Source of the DNA: UBA1715 sp036752345
GTDB taxonomy: Bacteria; Bacteroidota; Bacteroidia; Bacteroidales; UBA1715
DNA: 8,883 nt
NCBI GenBank assembly: GCA_036752345.1
Contig: DAIOSV010000053.1
Coordinates: forward strand, 1 to 8,883
Direction of reading: 5' to 3'
Position 1 is the first letter of the stretch. Each line of letters starts with the position of its first letter. Shown here piece by piece: positions 1 through 6,418 of the stretch. The translations under genes and the position numbers were made by a program. Under the pieces are notes generated by a model. It made no database searches. It had not been told where the DNA came from and saw nothing but the letters and a program-made list of their open reading frames with translations.

Positions 1-78
1 AATTATTTAACGTCGTAAATGTATATAATTTTCGTTTAAAAATAATATTTGTTTATTAAAATAGACAAAATTGATAAA

Positions 79-116
79 AAAAAGAAAGGATAACGATTTC
101 GTTATCCTTTCTTTTT
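79..116 (-). terminator. Strong rho-independent terminator after ilvN
   Basis: A perfect 17-bp stem (79-95 paired with 100-116) closes a 4-nt loop. On the minus strand the 3' arm runs into a tract of eight U residues. It lies 18 nt past the ilvN stop codon, so it should end the ilvDBN transcript. The other face also ends in five T residues, so it could work in both directions and stop any plus-strand transcript approaching from below position 79. The remaining bases 1-78 are A/T-rich and I see no gene or promoter element there. Confidence 0.92.
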
Positions 117-134
117 GCAATATTTTAAATAGAT

Positions 135-680
135 TTATTCTTTTGTATATTTAAAATTTTGGTCTTTTTCTTCCATGTATTCGTCAAGTGTTTTCATTGG
201 TTTGGTAATGATAACTCGTCCCGAACGAATAAATTCAAGAATTCCAAGAGGTTTTAATTTCTCCAACAAGTCTTGTGTTTGTTCCGTTGTTCCTGTTTTT
301 TCAATTACGAAATATTCTTGTTGCATATCCAAAATGCGAGCATTGTTTTCGCGAATAAATCGTCCCATGTTTGTTAATTTGATAGCAGACATAGGCATTT
401 TGTAGAGTGCCAATTCTTGTGCAGTTAATTGGTCTTCTTCGTAATAGAATGCTTTTATGACTTCAACTAATTTGTCAATTTGGTTTACTACTTTTTCAAC
501 CAATGATTTGGTACAAATTACAACTATGGTGAAACTATGAATGCCTTTGATTTGCGATTCCGAAACGGTTAAACTTTCTATATTGATTTTACGACGAGTA
601 AAAACAATGGTTATTTTGTTCAACAATCCAATATGGTTCTCAGTGAACGCGGTGATTGTATATTTTCTTTTTTCTTCCAT
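135..680 (-). CDS. ilvN: Acetolactate synthase small (regulatory) subunit
   Basis: This 181-residue protein is the regulatory subunit of acetohydroxyacid synthase, the cytoplasmic enzyme making 2-acetolactate (Val/Leu branch) and 2-aceto-2-hydroxybutyrate (Ile branch). An N-terminal ACT domain spans about residues 6-80, with the characteristic ENHIGLLNKIT stretch at 14-24 that in this family lies at the valine-binding site. A second ALS small-subunit C-terminal domain follows at about 85-165, with the typical MGRFIREN at 105-112. In known homologues this subunit raises catalytic activity and confers feedback inhibition by valine. The length is close to that of the longer two-domain members (about 160-185 residues). 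The start is 9 nt after the ilvB stop, so it is the third gene of the ilvDBN operon. The symbol ilvH is also used for this family. None of its 16 leucine codons is CTA, which matters for the leader peptide upstream of ilvD. Confidence 0.95.
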   Translation of the reverse strand: MEEKRKYTITAFTENHIGLLNKITIVFTRRKINIESLTVSESQIKGIHSFTIVVICTKSLVEKVVNQIDKLVEVIKAFYYEEDQLTAQELALYKMPMSAIKLTNMGRFIRENNARILDMQQEYFVIEKTGTTEQTQDLLEKLKPLGILEFIRSGRVIITKPMKTLDEYMEEKDQNFKYTKE

Positions 681-689
681 TCGTGAATA

Positions 690-2393
690 TTATTTAAGTT
701 TAACATCAGAAACACCTAATCCCGGTTCTACCATTGGTAATATGTTTTCTTCGGGTTCTATGGCTATGTCTAGTAAATATGGCTCATCGTTGTCTTTGAG
801 CATTTCGTCAATTGCCGATTCAAGTTCTTTACGGTCAACAACTCGTTGTCCTTTTACTCCCCAGCCTTTTGCTATTGTTACAAAGTCAGGTCCTGAAATT
901 TGAACAAAAGAGTAGCGAGCTCCGTAGAATCTTTCTTGCCATTGGCGAACCATACCTAAATAGGTGTTGTTTAAAATTACGATTTTAACTCCAATATGTT
1001 CAGAAGCGATAGTTCCCAATTCTTGTATGGTCATTTGTATACCGCCATCGCCTAAGAATGCTACAACGCATTTGTCTGGTCTGGCAACTTTAGCTCCTAC
1101 AGAAGCCGGTAATCCGAATCCCATGGTTCCAAGTCCACCGGAAGTAATTATTTCGGAACCTTTTTTGAATTTATAGTAACGGCATGTAGCCATTTGGTTT
1201 TGGCCAACGTCGGTTACAACAATTGCAGTTCCTTTTGTCTTTTCAGAAATGAGGTTAACTACTTCGCCCATCTTGATGTCGCCCGAAGTTGGGTGGATAT
1301 CATTTTGGATGATTCTCTCATTTTCAATTTTTTGCAATGGTTTGAATTCATCTATCCATGCTTTGTGGTCAGCTGGTTTTACCGCTTTGGTTAATGCGCT
1401 GAGGGCAACTTTGGCATCACTATGAATAGCAAGAGTAGGAATAACCAATTTTCCAATTTCTGCACTATCTATTTCAATGTGAATAATCTTGGCTTGTTTT
1501 GCGTATGTCTCCAATTTACCGGTAACGCGGCTATCAAATCTTAATCCTACGGCAATAATTACGTCAGCTTCGTTTGTTTTGATGTTTGGCGCATAGTTTC
1601 CGTGCATACCAAGCAATCCAACAAAGTTCGGATGGTCGTAACTGATGTTGTTTAGGTTAAGAATTGTGGTAGCCATAGGAATGTTTGCCTTTTCAGAAAA
1701 AGCAAGCAATTCTTTTTGTGCATGGGCAATGTTGATTCCCTGACCTGCCAATATCAACGGACGTTTTGCGTTGTTAATCATTTCAACAGCAGTGTCTATA
1801 TCTGACTGTTTTAAATTTGGGTATGGATAGTACCCGCGAATGTATTCGCATGGTTTGTACGAAAAATCCATTTGGCTAGAAAGAGCATCTTTCGTAATGT
1901 CTATCAAAACCGGTCCGGGACGACCTGTGCGAGCTAGGTAAAATGCTTTTGCCATAATTTCCGGAATCTCATCAGCTGAAGTAATTTGGTAGTTCCATTT
2001 TGTGATAGGCATGGTAACACCAATAATGTCAACTTCTTGAAATTCGTCTGTTCCCAACGAATTTGAAACAACTTGCGCAGTAATTGCAACGATAGGAGTT
2101 GAGTCAATCATTGCATTGGCTATACCGGTAACCAAATTGGTTGCACCCGGTCCTGATGTAGCTAAACAAACGCCTACTTTGCCGGTAGCGTGTGCGTATC
2201 CTTCTGTAGCATGTACAGCTCCTTGTTCGTGACGTGTAAGTATATGTTTTATCTTGTCTTTGAGGTCATACAATTTGTCGTATATCGGCATGATAGTTCC
2301 GCCCGGATAACCAAAAATGGTATCAACCTGTTCTTCTAAAAGACATTGTAAAAGTGCTTCTGCACCATTCATTTTTTTATCCATAGTTTTCAT
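690..2393 (-). CDS. ilvB: Acetolactate synthase large (catalytic) subunit
   Basis: This 567-residue ThDP-dependent enzyme condenses pyruvate with a second pyruvate or with 2-oxobutyrate, the first common step of branched-chain amino acid synthesis. The three domains expected of the family are present: an N-terminal pyrimidine-binding domain (about 8-175) with the catalytic glutamate in RHEQGA (E56) and the GPGATN loop at 81-86; a central domain (about 197-335) with the GLRFDSR stretch at 283-289; and a C-terminal pyrophosphate domain. The last carries the ThDP/Mg motif starting at GDG (448-450) and ending in NN (475-476), followed by MVRQWQERFY (481-490), which is diagnostic of AHAS rather than other ThDP decarboxylases. 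The length is normal. The start codon overlaps the ilvD stop by one base (TAATG on the coding strand), indicating translational coupling. In-frame ATGs at codons 4 and 8 are alternatives, but the overlap favours the first. The symbol ilvB is used generically; the E. coli isozyme class cannot be assigned. Confidence 0.96.
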   Translation of the reverse strand: MKTMDKKMNGAEALLQCLLEEQVDTIFGYPGGTIMPIYDKLYDLKDKIKHILTRHEQGAVHATEGYAHATGKVGVCLATSGPGATNLVTGIANAMIDSTPIVAITAQVVSNSLGTDEFQEVDIIGVTMPITKWNYQITSADEIPEIMAKAFYLARTGRPGPVLIDITKDALSSQMDFSYKPCEYIRGYYPYPNLKQSDIDTAVEMINNAKRPLILAGQGINIAHAQKELLAFSEKANIPMATTILNLNNISYDHPNFVGLLGMHGNYAPNIKTNEADVIIAVGLRFDSRVTGKLETYAKQAKIIHIEIDSAEIGKLVIPTLAIHSDAKVALSALTKAVKPADHKAWIDEFKPLQKIENERIIQNDIHPTSGDIKMGEVVNLISEKTKGTAIVVTDVGQNQMATCRYYKFKKGSEIITSGGLGTMGFGLPASVGAKVARPDKCVVAFLGDGGIQMTIQELGTIASEHIGVKIVILNNTYLGMVRQWQERFYGARYSFVQISGPDFVTIAKGWGVKGQRVVDRKELESAIDEMLKDNDEPYLLDIAIEPEENILPMVEPGLGVSDVKLK

Positions 2394-4222
2394 TATTCTA
2401 TAATTCGTACTCCACCTAAATCAGCCGATGACACATTTTGTGCATATACTTTGAGTGATTTTGGTACAATTCTATCTCTATTTGGTTTGAACGCATTTTT
2501 GCCTTTGCTTACTTCTGCTTTACGGCGGTTAGCCATTTCTTCGTCAGATATTTCCAATTGTACACTTCGATTAGGAATATCGAACGAAATAGTGTCACCA
2601 TCTTTTACAAGTCCAATGTTGCCACCACTTGCTGCTTCCGGAGAAACGTGACCAATTGAAAGTCCTGAGGTTCCACCTGAGAATCTACCATCGGTAATGA
2701 GGGCACATTCTTTGCCAAGGTGCATTGATTTGAGGTATGATGTTGGGTACAACATTTCTTGCATACCCGGACCTCCTTTAGGACCTTCGTAGATAATGAC
2801 GACGACGTCTCCTGCTTTGATTTTTCCTGAAGTGATTGCTTTTGATGCATCTTCTTGTGAATGGAAAACTCGTGCTGTTCCTTTGAATTGGAAGATTGAT
2901 TTGTCCACACCTGCTGTTTTTACAATACAACCATTTTGAGCAATGTTTCCAAACAATACTGCCAAACCGCCATCTTTTGTGTATGCGTTTTCTATATCAC
3001 GAATACATCCTTCTTTACGGTCTTTGTCAAATTCTTTATACATCATGTCTTGTGATGCCATTTGTGTTGTTCTCACACCTTTTGGCGCACTCTTGTATAT
3101 TTCAGTTGCTTTGGCATCGGCAGTTGGACGCATAATGTCGTATTTGTCAAGTGCTTGTTTCAATGTCAAACCATCAACACGGTGTACATTGTTGTCAATA
3201 AGGTTGCTACGATCCAATTCTCCCAAGATACCCATTACACCACCGGCGCGGTTTACGTCTTCAATGTGGTATTTTTTAGTATTAGGAGCAACTTTGCAGA
3301 TGCATGGTACTTGACGCGAAAGTTCGTTTATATCGCTCATTTTGAATTCAACTTCAGCTTCGTTAGCAACAGCCAAAAGGTGAAGTACCGTATTTGACGA
3401 ACCACCCATAGCAATATCCATTTTCATTGCATTAAGGAAAGCTTGGCGAGTTGCTATAGAGCGAGGCAATACAGAAGTATCTCCATCAACGTAGTATTTC
3501 TTTACGTTTTCAACGATTTGTTTTGCTGCTTGCATAAAGAGTGCTTCACGGTTTTTGTGTGTAGCTACAACGGTACCATTTCCCGGAAGAGAAAGTCCCA
3601 AGGCTTCTGTAAGGCAGTTCATAGAGTTTGCTGTAAACATTCCAGAGCAAGAACCACAGGTAGGGCAACAGCTTTTCTCAACAGCATCAAGTGTGTTGTC
3701 GTCAACGCTTGCATCGCTTGACATAATCATAGCGTCAATCAAATCGTATTTTTCTTTGTTCACGACACCGGCTTCCATTGGTCCTCCTGAAACGAAAATA
3801 GTAGGAATATTTAAGCGCATAGCTGCAAGAAGCATTCCCGGAGTGATTTTGTCGCAGTTGCTTATGCAAACCAATGCATCAACGCAGTGCGCGTTGCACA
3901 TATATTCAACACTGTCGGCAATGATTTCACGAGAAGGAAGCGAGTAGAGCATACCTGTGTGGCCCATTGCAATTCCATCGTCAATGGCGATGGTATCAAA
4001 TTCGGCAGCAAAACAGCCTTGTGCTTCAATTGCGGCTTTTACTTTTTGTCCTATTTCGTGCAAATGCACATGTCCGGGCACAAATTGTGTAAATGAGTTT
4101 GCTATTGCAATAATCGGTTTTCCGATTTGTTCTTCTGTCATACCATTTGCACGCCAAAGACTTCTGGCTCCTGCCATCAATCGTCCTTCTGTTGATGTTT
4201 TACTTCGTAATGTGAATCCCAT
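2393..4222 (-). CDS. ilvD: Dihydroxy-acid dehydratase, [4Fe-4S] type
   Basis: This 609-residue protein dehydrates 2,3-dihydroxy-isovalerate and 2,3-dihydroxy-3-methylvalerate to the 2-oxo acids that precede Val/Leu and Ile. It has the family signatures SNCDKITPGM (121-130) and CCPTCGSCSG (185-194). By family comparison C123 and C192 are cluster ligands, K125 is the lysine that becomes carbamylated, and D81 and D124 help bind magnesium. Near residue 49 the sequence reads NSFTQFVPGHVHL, without the additional ligand cysteine of the oxygen-stable [2Fe-2S] enzymes. This suggests an E. coli-like, oxygen-sensitive [4Fe-4S] dehydratase, consistent with an anaerobe. The length matches the long E. coli-type family (about 610-620). 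It is the first long gene of ilvDBN and lies downstream of a leader peptide and terminator that probably attenuate its transcription. No Shine-Dalgarno sequence is seen; the upstream 30 nt are A/U-rich, as is usual for Bacteroidota. Confidence 0.96.
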   Translation of the reverse strand: MGFTLRSKTSTEGRLMAGARSLWRANGMTEEQIGKPIIAIANSFTQFVPGHVHLHEIGQKVKAAIEAQGCFAAEFDTIAIDDGIAMGHTGMLYSLPSREIIADSVEYMCNAHCVDALVCISNCDKITPGMLLAAMRLNIPTIFVSGGPMEAGVVNKEKYDLIDAMIMSSDASVDDNTLDAVEKSCCPTCGSCSGMFTANSMNCLTEALGLSLPGNGTVVATHKNREALFMQAAKQIVENVKKYYVDGDTSVLPRSIATRQAFLNAMKMDIAMGGSSNTVLHLLAVANEAEVEFKMSDINELSRQVPCICKVAPNTKKYHIEDVNRAGGVMGILGELDRSNLIDNNVHRVDGLTLKQALDKYDIMRPTADAKATEIYKSAPKGVRTTQMASQDMMYKEFDKDRKEGCIRDIENAYTKDGGLAVLFGNIAQNGCIVKTAGVDKSIFQFKGTARVFHSQEDASKAITSGKIKAGDVVVIIYEGPKGGPGMQEMLYPTSYLKSMHLGKECALITDGRFSGGTSGLSIGHVSPEAASGGNIGLVKDGDTISFDIPNRSVQLEISDEEMANRRKAEVSKGKNAFKPNRDRIVPKSLKVYAQNVSSADLGGVRIIE

Positions 4223-4266
4223 GTTTGTAATTTATTTTTATTGTTTGTTACGGTTTTCTTTTAAAT

Positions 4267-4302
4267 AAAAAAGCACCAAACTCAATAGAGAAAGGTGCCT
4301 TT
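4267..4302 (-). terminator. Attenuator terminator in the ilvD leader
   Basis: On the minus strand a 9-bp stem pairs 4294-4302 with 4269-4277 (GGCACC against GGTGCT at its core, including one G-U pair), immediately followed by six U residues (4267-4272, part of which closes the stem). A small inner stem CTC/GAG (4288-4290 with 4281-4283) can form inside the loop. The hairpin lies downstream of the promoter and leader peptide but 44 nt before the ilvD start codon. A terminator between a promoter and its first gene is the hallmark of transcription attenuation. It would also block read-through arriving from engB. Confidence 0.85.
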
Positions 4303-4352
4303 AAAGTGTATATACAGCATAGTCAAAACACCAATCTTTACCGAAAGAGTTG
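4294..4352 (-). promoter_or_regulatory. Candidate antiterminator and pause hairpin of the ilv attenuator
   Basis: Two further pairings are visible between the leader peptide and the terminator. The segment GGTGTTTT at 4325-4332, just after the leader stop codon, can pair along all 8 bases (two G-U) with AAGGCACC at 4294-4301. That is the upstream arm of the terminator, so the two structures exclude each other. Within the last leader codons, CAACTCTTT (4344-4352) can fold onto AAAGATTG (4332-4339) with one bulged C and a CGGU loop. A ribosome stalled at the Val codons (4353-4361) would cover the first arm of this hairpin. The pause hairpin and the antiterminator share only one base, so the exact switching geometry is inferred rather than seen. 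Confidence 0.6.
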
Positions 4353-4385
4353 CACGACCACTAGATATAGGATATTTAAAAGCAT
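4338..4385 (-). CDS. Branched-chain amino acid attenuator leader peptide
   Basis: This 15-codon reading frame reads MLLNILYLVVVQLFR and ends in TAA. Nine of 15 residues are the end products of the pathway it precedes: five Leu, one Ile and three consecutive Val. Two of the Leu codons are CTA, a codon absent from all 16 Leu positions of ilvN. It starts about 22 nt after the -7 promoter element and its stop lies 36 nt before the terminator stem. It has no homology to assign, which is normal for leader peptides, whose codon content alone matters. I infer that ribosome stalling here when Leu, Val or Ile tRNAs are uncharged lets RNA polymerase read into ilvDBN. E. coli ilvL and leuL play this role. 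The gene could in principle be a chance frame, but the composition, position and following hairpins together make that unlikely. The name ilvL would be by analogy only. Confidence 0.82.
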   Translation of the reverse strand: MLLNILYLVVVQLFR

Positions 4386-4406
4386 ACCAGTTTGTTTTTA
4401 CTTCAG

Positions 4407-4414
4407 CAAATATA
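4407..4414 (-). promoter_or_regulatory. Bacteroidota -7 promoter element for the ilv operon
   Basis: On the minus strand the sequence is TATATTTG, an exact match to the Bacteroidota sigma-ABfr -7 consensus TAnnTTTG. No good TTTG is seen at the expected -33 spacing; instead an A-rich stretch lies upstream. The predicted start of transcription, a few bases downstream, leaves a leader of roughly 180 nt before ilvD and only about 16-20 nt before the leader peptide ATG. Confidence 0.7.
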
Positions 4415-4508
4415 CTTTTTTTTTATTATAATCTCATTTTTACGCAAGAAAATTTAGCACTTGCTTTTGGCATTTTGAGAGAACTTTTTGCGCAGTTGTT
4501 TACTGCTT

Positions 4509-5120
4509 TCAGTCAGCAATTTCTGTGTCTGTTTCTACAATGCTCCCAATGTATTCAAGCAGTTCTTCTTTGCCTTCTTTGGTTTCGGCAGATGTGATAA
4601 ACATAGGAGGCAGTTCTTCCCAATCCTGGTGTAGGGTTTCTTGGTAGTTTTCTATGTTTGTCTCCAATTCCGATGGTTTTAGTTTGTCGGTTTTGGTCAT
4701 TACAAGTGCAATAGGAATTTCTTTCTCGCCGCACCAGCGTATAAATTCCATATCAATTTCACGTGGCTCGTGGCGGCTATCTATAAGTACGAACAAGCAA
4801 TCAAGGTTTTCGCGATTGATAATGTAGCTGCTTATGAAGTTCTCAAAACTTTGGCGGAGTGCTTTTCCCACTTTTGCGTAGCCATAGCCCGGTAAGTCAA
4901 CTAAGTACCACGATTTGTTGATGAGAAAGTGATTGATAGTTTGTGTTTTTCCCGGAGTAGACGATGTTTTGGCCAATTTGCGGTTGTTGCACAGCATATT
5001 GATGAGCGATGATTTTCCCACATTTGAACGTCCAATAAATGCTACCTCGCGTTTGTCAGGAGTAGGGCATTGGGAAATTTTCGTAACGCTTTTAACGAAT
5101 GTTGCTTCTTTAATTATCAT
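4509..5120 (-). CDS. engB: Ribosome biogenesis GTP-binding protein EngB (YsxC/YihA)
   Basis: This 203-residue cytoplasmic TRAFAC-class GTPase is needed for late assembly of the large ribosomal subunit in the bacteria where it has been studied. All G motifs are visible: P-loop GRSNVGKS (30-37), the G2 threonine region STPGKTQ (54-60), G3 DLPGYG (75-80), G4 TKTD (142-145) and G5 TSA (176-178). GRSNVGKSSLIN with STPGKTQ is diagnostic of EngB rather than Era or Der. The length (about 195-210) is typical. Its ATG overlaps the stop of the upstream plug gene by 4 nt (ATGA), so it is probably coupled to it. No convincing terminator follows: a 5-bp hairpin at 4492-4506 lacks a U-tract. Read-through toward the ilv attenuator is therefore possible. 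Confidence 0.96.
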   Translation of the reverse strand: MIIKEATFVKSVTKISQCPTPDKREVAFIGRSNVGKSSLINMLCNNRKLAKTSSTPGKTQTINHFLINKSWYLVDLPGYGYAKVGKALRQSFENFISSYIINRENLDCLFVLIDSRHEPREIDMEFIRWCGEKEIPIALVMTKTDKLKPSELETNIENYQETLHQDWEELPPMFITSAETKEGKEELLEYIGSIVETDTEIAD

Positions 5121-6418
5121 TGTTTTCCGGTGTTAATTTTTTTGTATCCAATACAGCGGTCGTAACCGAGTTTGTAGTCGTAAAAGTAGACAAAAATTTC
5201 GTAATCGTTTTCGGTTTGGTAAAAACTTCCATCTATCGACGTCATGTCTATGGTTTTGTAATCGTTTGATGCAAACATATACGTGTATCCGTAGTAGCCT
5301 TGTTTGAGAAGGAGAGAGGCTTCGTATTGCTTTTTGTCTTCGTTGTAACGCATTTGGTTTTCCGCATTCAACTTCCAATTGTTAAAACTGCCGCACACAT
5401 ATAGGTTCATTGTATCTTCGGCAGTACGAAAATAGGGTAATGTAAACAATACGTGTGCATAGTCAGCCGAAGTTTGGTTGTCAAAATTTTGACTGATGGC
5501 TATGCAAAATTTGCCATTGAGGTCGCCGTTGTCGTTGTAAATGTAGGCGGGTTGAATCTTGTCGGGTTGCAAAATGGCGGTGTAGGTGTTATTCTCTTCA
5601 ATGAATTTATCAACGGGATACGATGCGTAGTTGAAGTTTTTGAAATTGAATTCATGGAATTCTGCACCACCAAGCATATTCGCATTGCGATTGTCGTCAA
5701 ACACGAGCACACCGTCGCCGGAAATGTGGTTGGGTTGTATGCCGCTGATGGTTTTGTCCCAACGACCATTTTGGCGGTAGCACACAAACAAATCTTTGTC
5801 AAACGACGAAAGATTGAATCCGTGAGGCACTATTTGCAATGAGATTTGCTGGTAGAAGTCGGCATATTGCACTATGTTGGGGCGTTTTACCTGGGCTTGC
5901 AGTTCCACCAATTGTTCGGTTACCACAAATCGTTTTTGAATGATAAGCGCATTGCTTTCGGTGTCGAAAACTTGCAGTATGTAGTTGCCCGAATGGAGAA
6001 TTTTGAGGTTGTCATTGGGGAACGAAAAACGATAGTGAATGTATGAAACCGTGGTGTTGAACGAGTTCTGATAATCGTCAATAGTGAGTTCTCCAAGTTT
6101 TTGCATATAGTCCGACTCAAACAAGGTTGATTTTCTCCAATTGCGGTCGCAGTGCAGTATTTGATAGTGCAAATAGCGACTGTCGTTTTCAAGAATGTCA
6201 AATTCAACCGTGAGTGTTTTGCCTCCCAACAATGGAAGCACAGCGTAGTCGAGCGAATCGTCGGTAGGGGTTACCAACAATGATTTTACAGGCATAGAAT
6301 GGTCGTTGGTCACCACGTCGTAATAGATTTGAGCAGAGGCGTGCATAGACAAAAAAACACTTGACAATGCCAAGAGAGCCAAGTGTTTTAACCATATATG
6401 ACTGTGGGTTTGCATCAT
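5117..6418 (-). CDS. Type IX secretion system plug-like protein (DUF5103 family)
   Basis: This 433-residue secreted protein starts with a Sec signal peptide: a basic/polar N-terminus, a hydrophobic core LALLALSSVFL (about 14-24), and a likely cleavage after ASA (27-29) before QIYYD. The rest is beta-rich, with the HYQILHCDRNW stretch at 84-94 that I associate with the DUF5103/T9SS plug family. In Flavobacterium johnsoniae, the plug closes the periplasmic side of the SprA translocon. A periplasmic location is therefore inferred. The C-terminal part carries LYVCGSFNNW (339-348) and a following beta pattern resembling an early-set (CBM48/AMPK-glycogen-binding-like) fold. I chose the start at 6418 because it overlaps the epimerase stop as ATGA. 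An in-frame ATG 12 nt earlier (6430) and one 3 nt later (6415) are possible. No other T9SS gene is in the window. The assignment is from remembered family features and could be a paralogue with another job. Confidence 0.72.
   Translation of the reverse strand: MMQTHSHIWLKHLALLALSSVFLSMHASAQIYYDVVTNDHSMPVKSLLVTPTDDSLDYAVLPLLGGKTLTVEFDILENDSRYLHYQILHCDRNWRKSTLFESDYMQKLGELTIDDYQNSFNTTVSYIHYRFSFPNDNLKILHSGNYILQVFDTESNALIIQKRFVVTEQLVELQAQVKRPNIVQYADFYQQISLQIVPHGFNLSSFDKDLFVCYRQNGRWDKTISGIQPNHISGDGVLVFDDNRNANMLGGAEFHEFNFKNFNYASYPVDKFIEENNTYTAILQPDKIQPAYIYNDNGDLNGKFCIAISQNFDNQTSADYAHVLFTLPYFRTAEDTMNLYVCGSFNNWKLNAENQMRYNEDKKQYEASLLLKQGYYGYTYMFASNDYKTIDMTSIDGSFYQTENDYEIFVYFYDYKLGYDRCIGYKKINTGKQ

Noticed and set aside
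2605..2910. 101-codon minus-strand frame inside ilvD
   Set aside because: It is a shifted frame within a clear ilvD coding region with a low-complexity Gln/Ser/Lys-rich product. ilvD itself shows no frameshift.
4492..4506. Hairpin GCAGT/ACTGC just after the engB stop as a terminator
   Set aside because: The stem is only 5 bp and on the coding strand it is followed by GCAAAAAG, not a U-tract.
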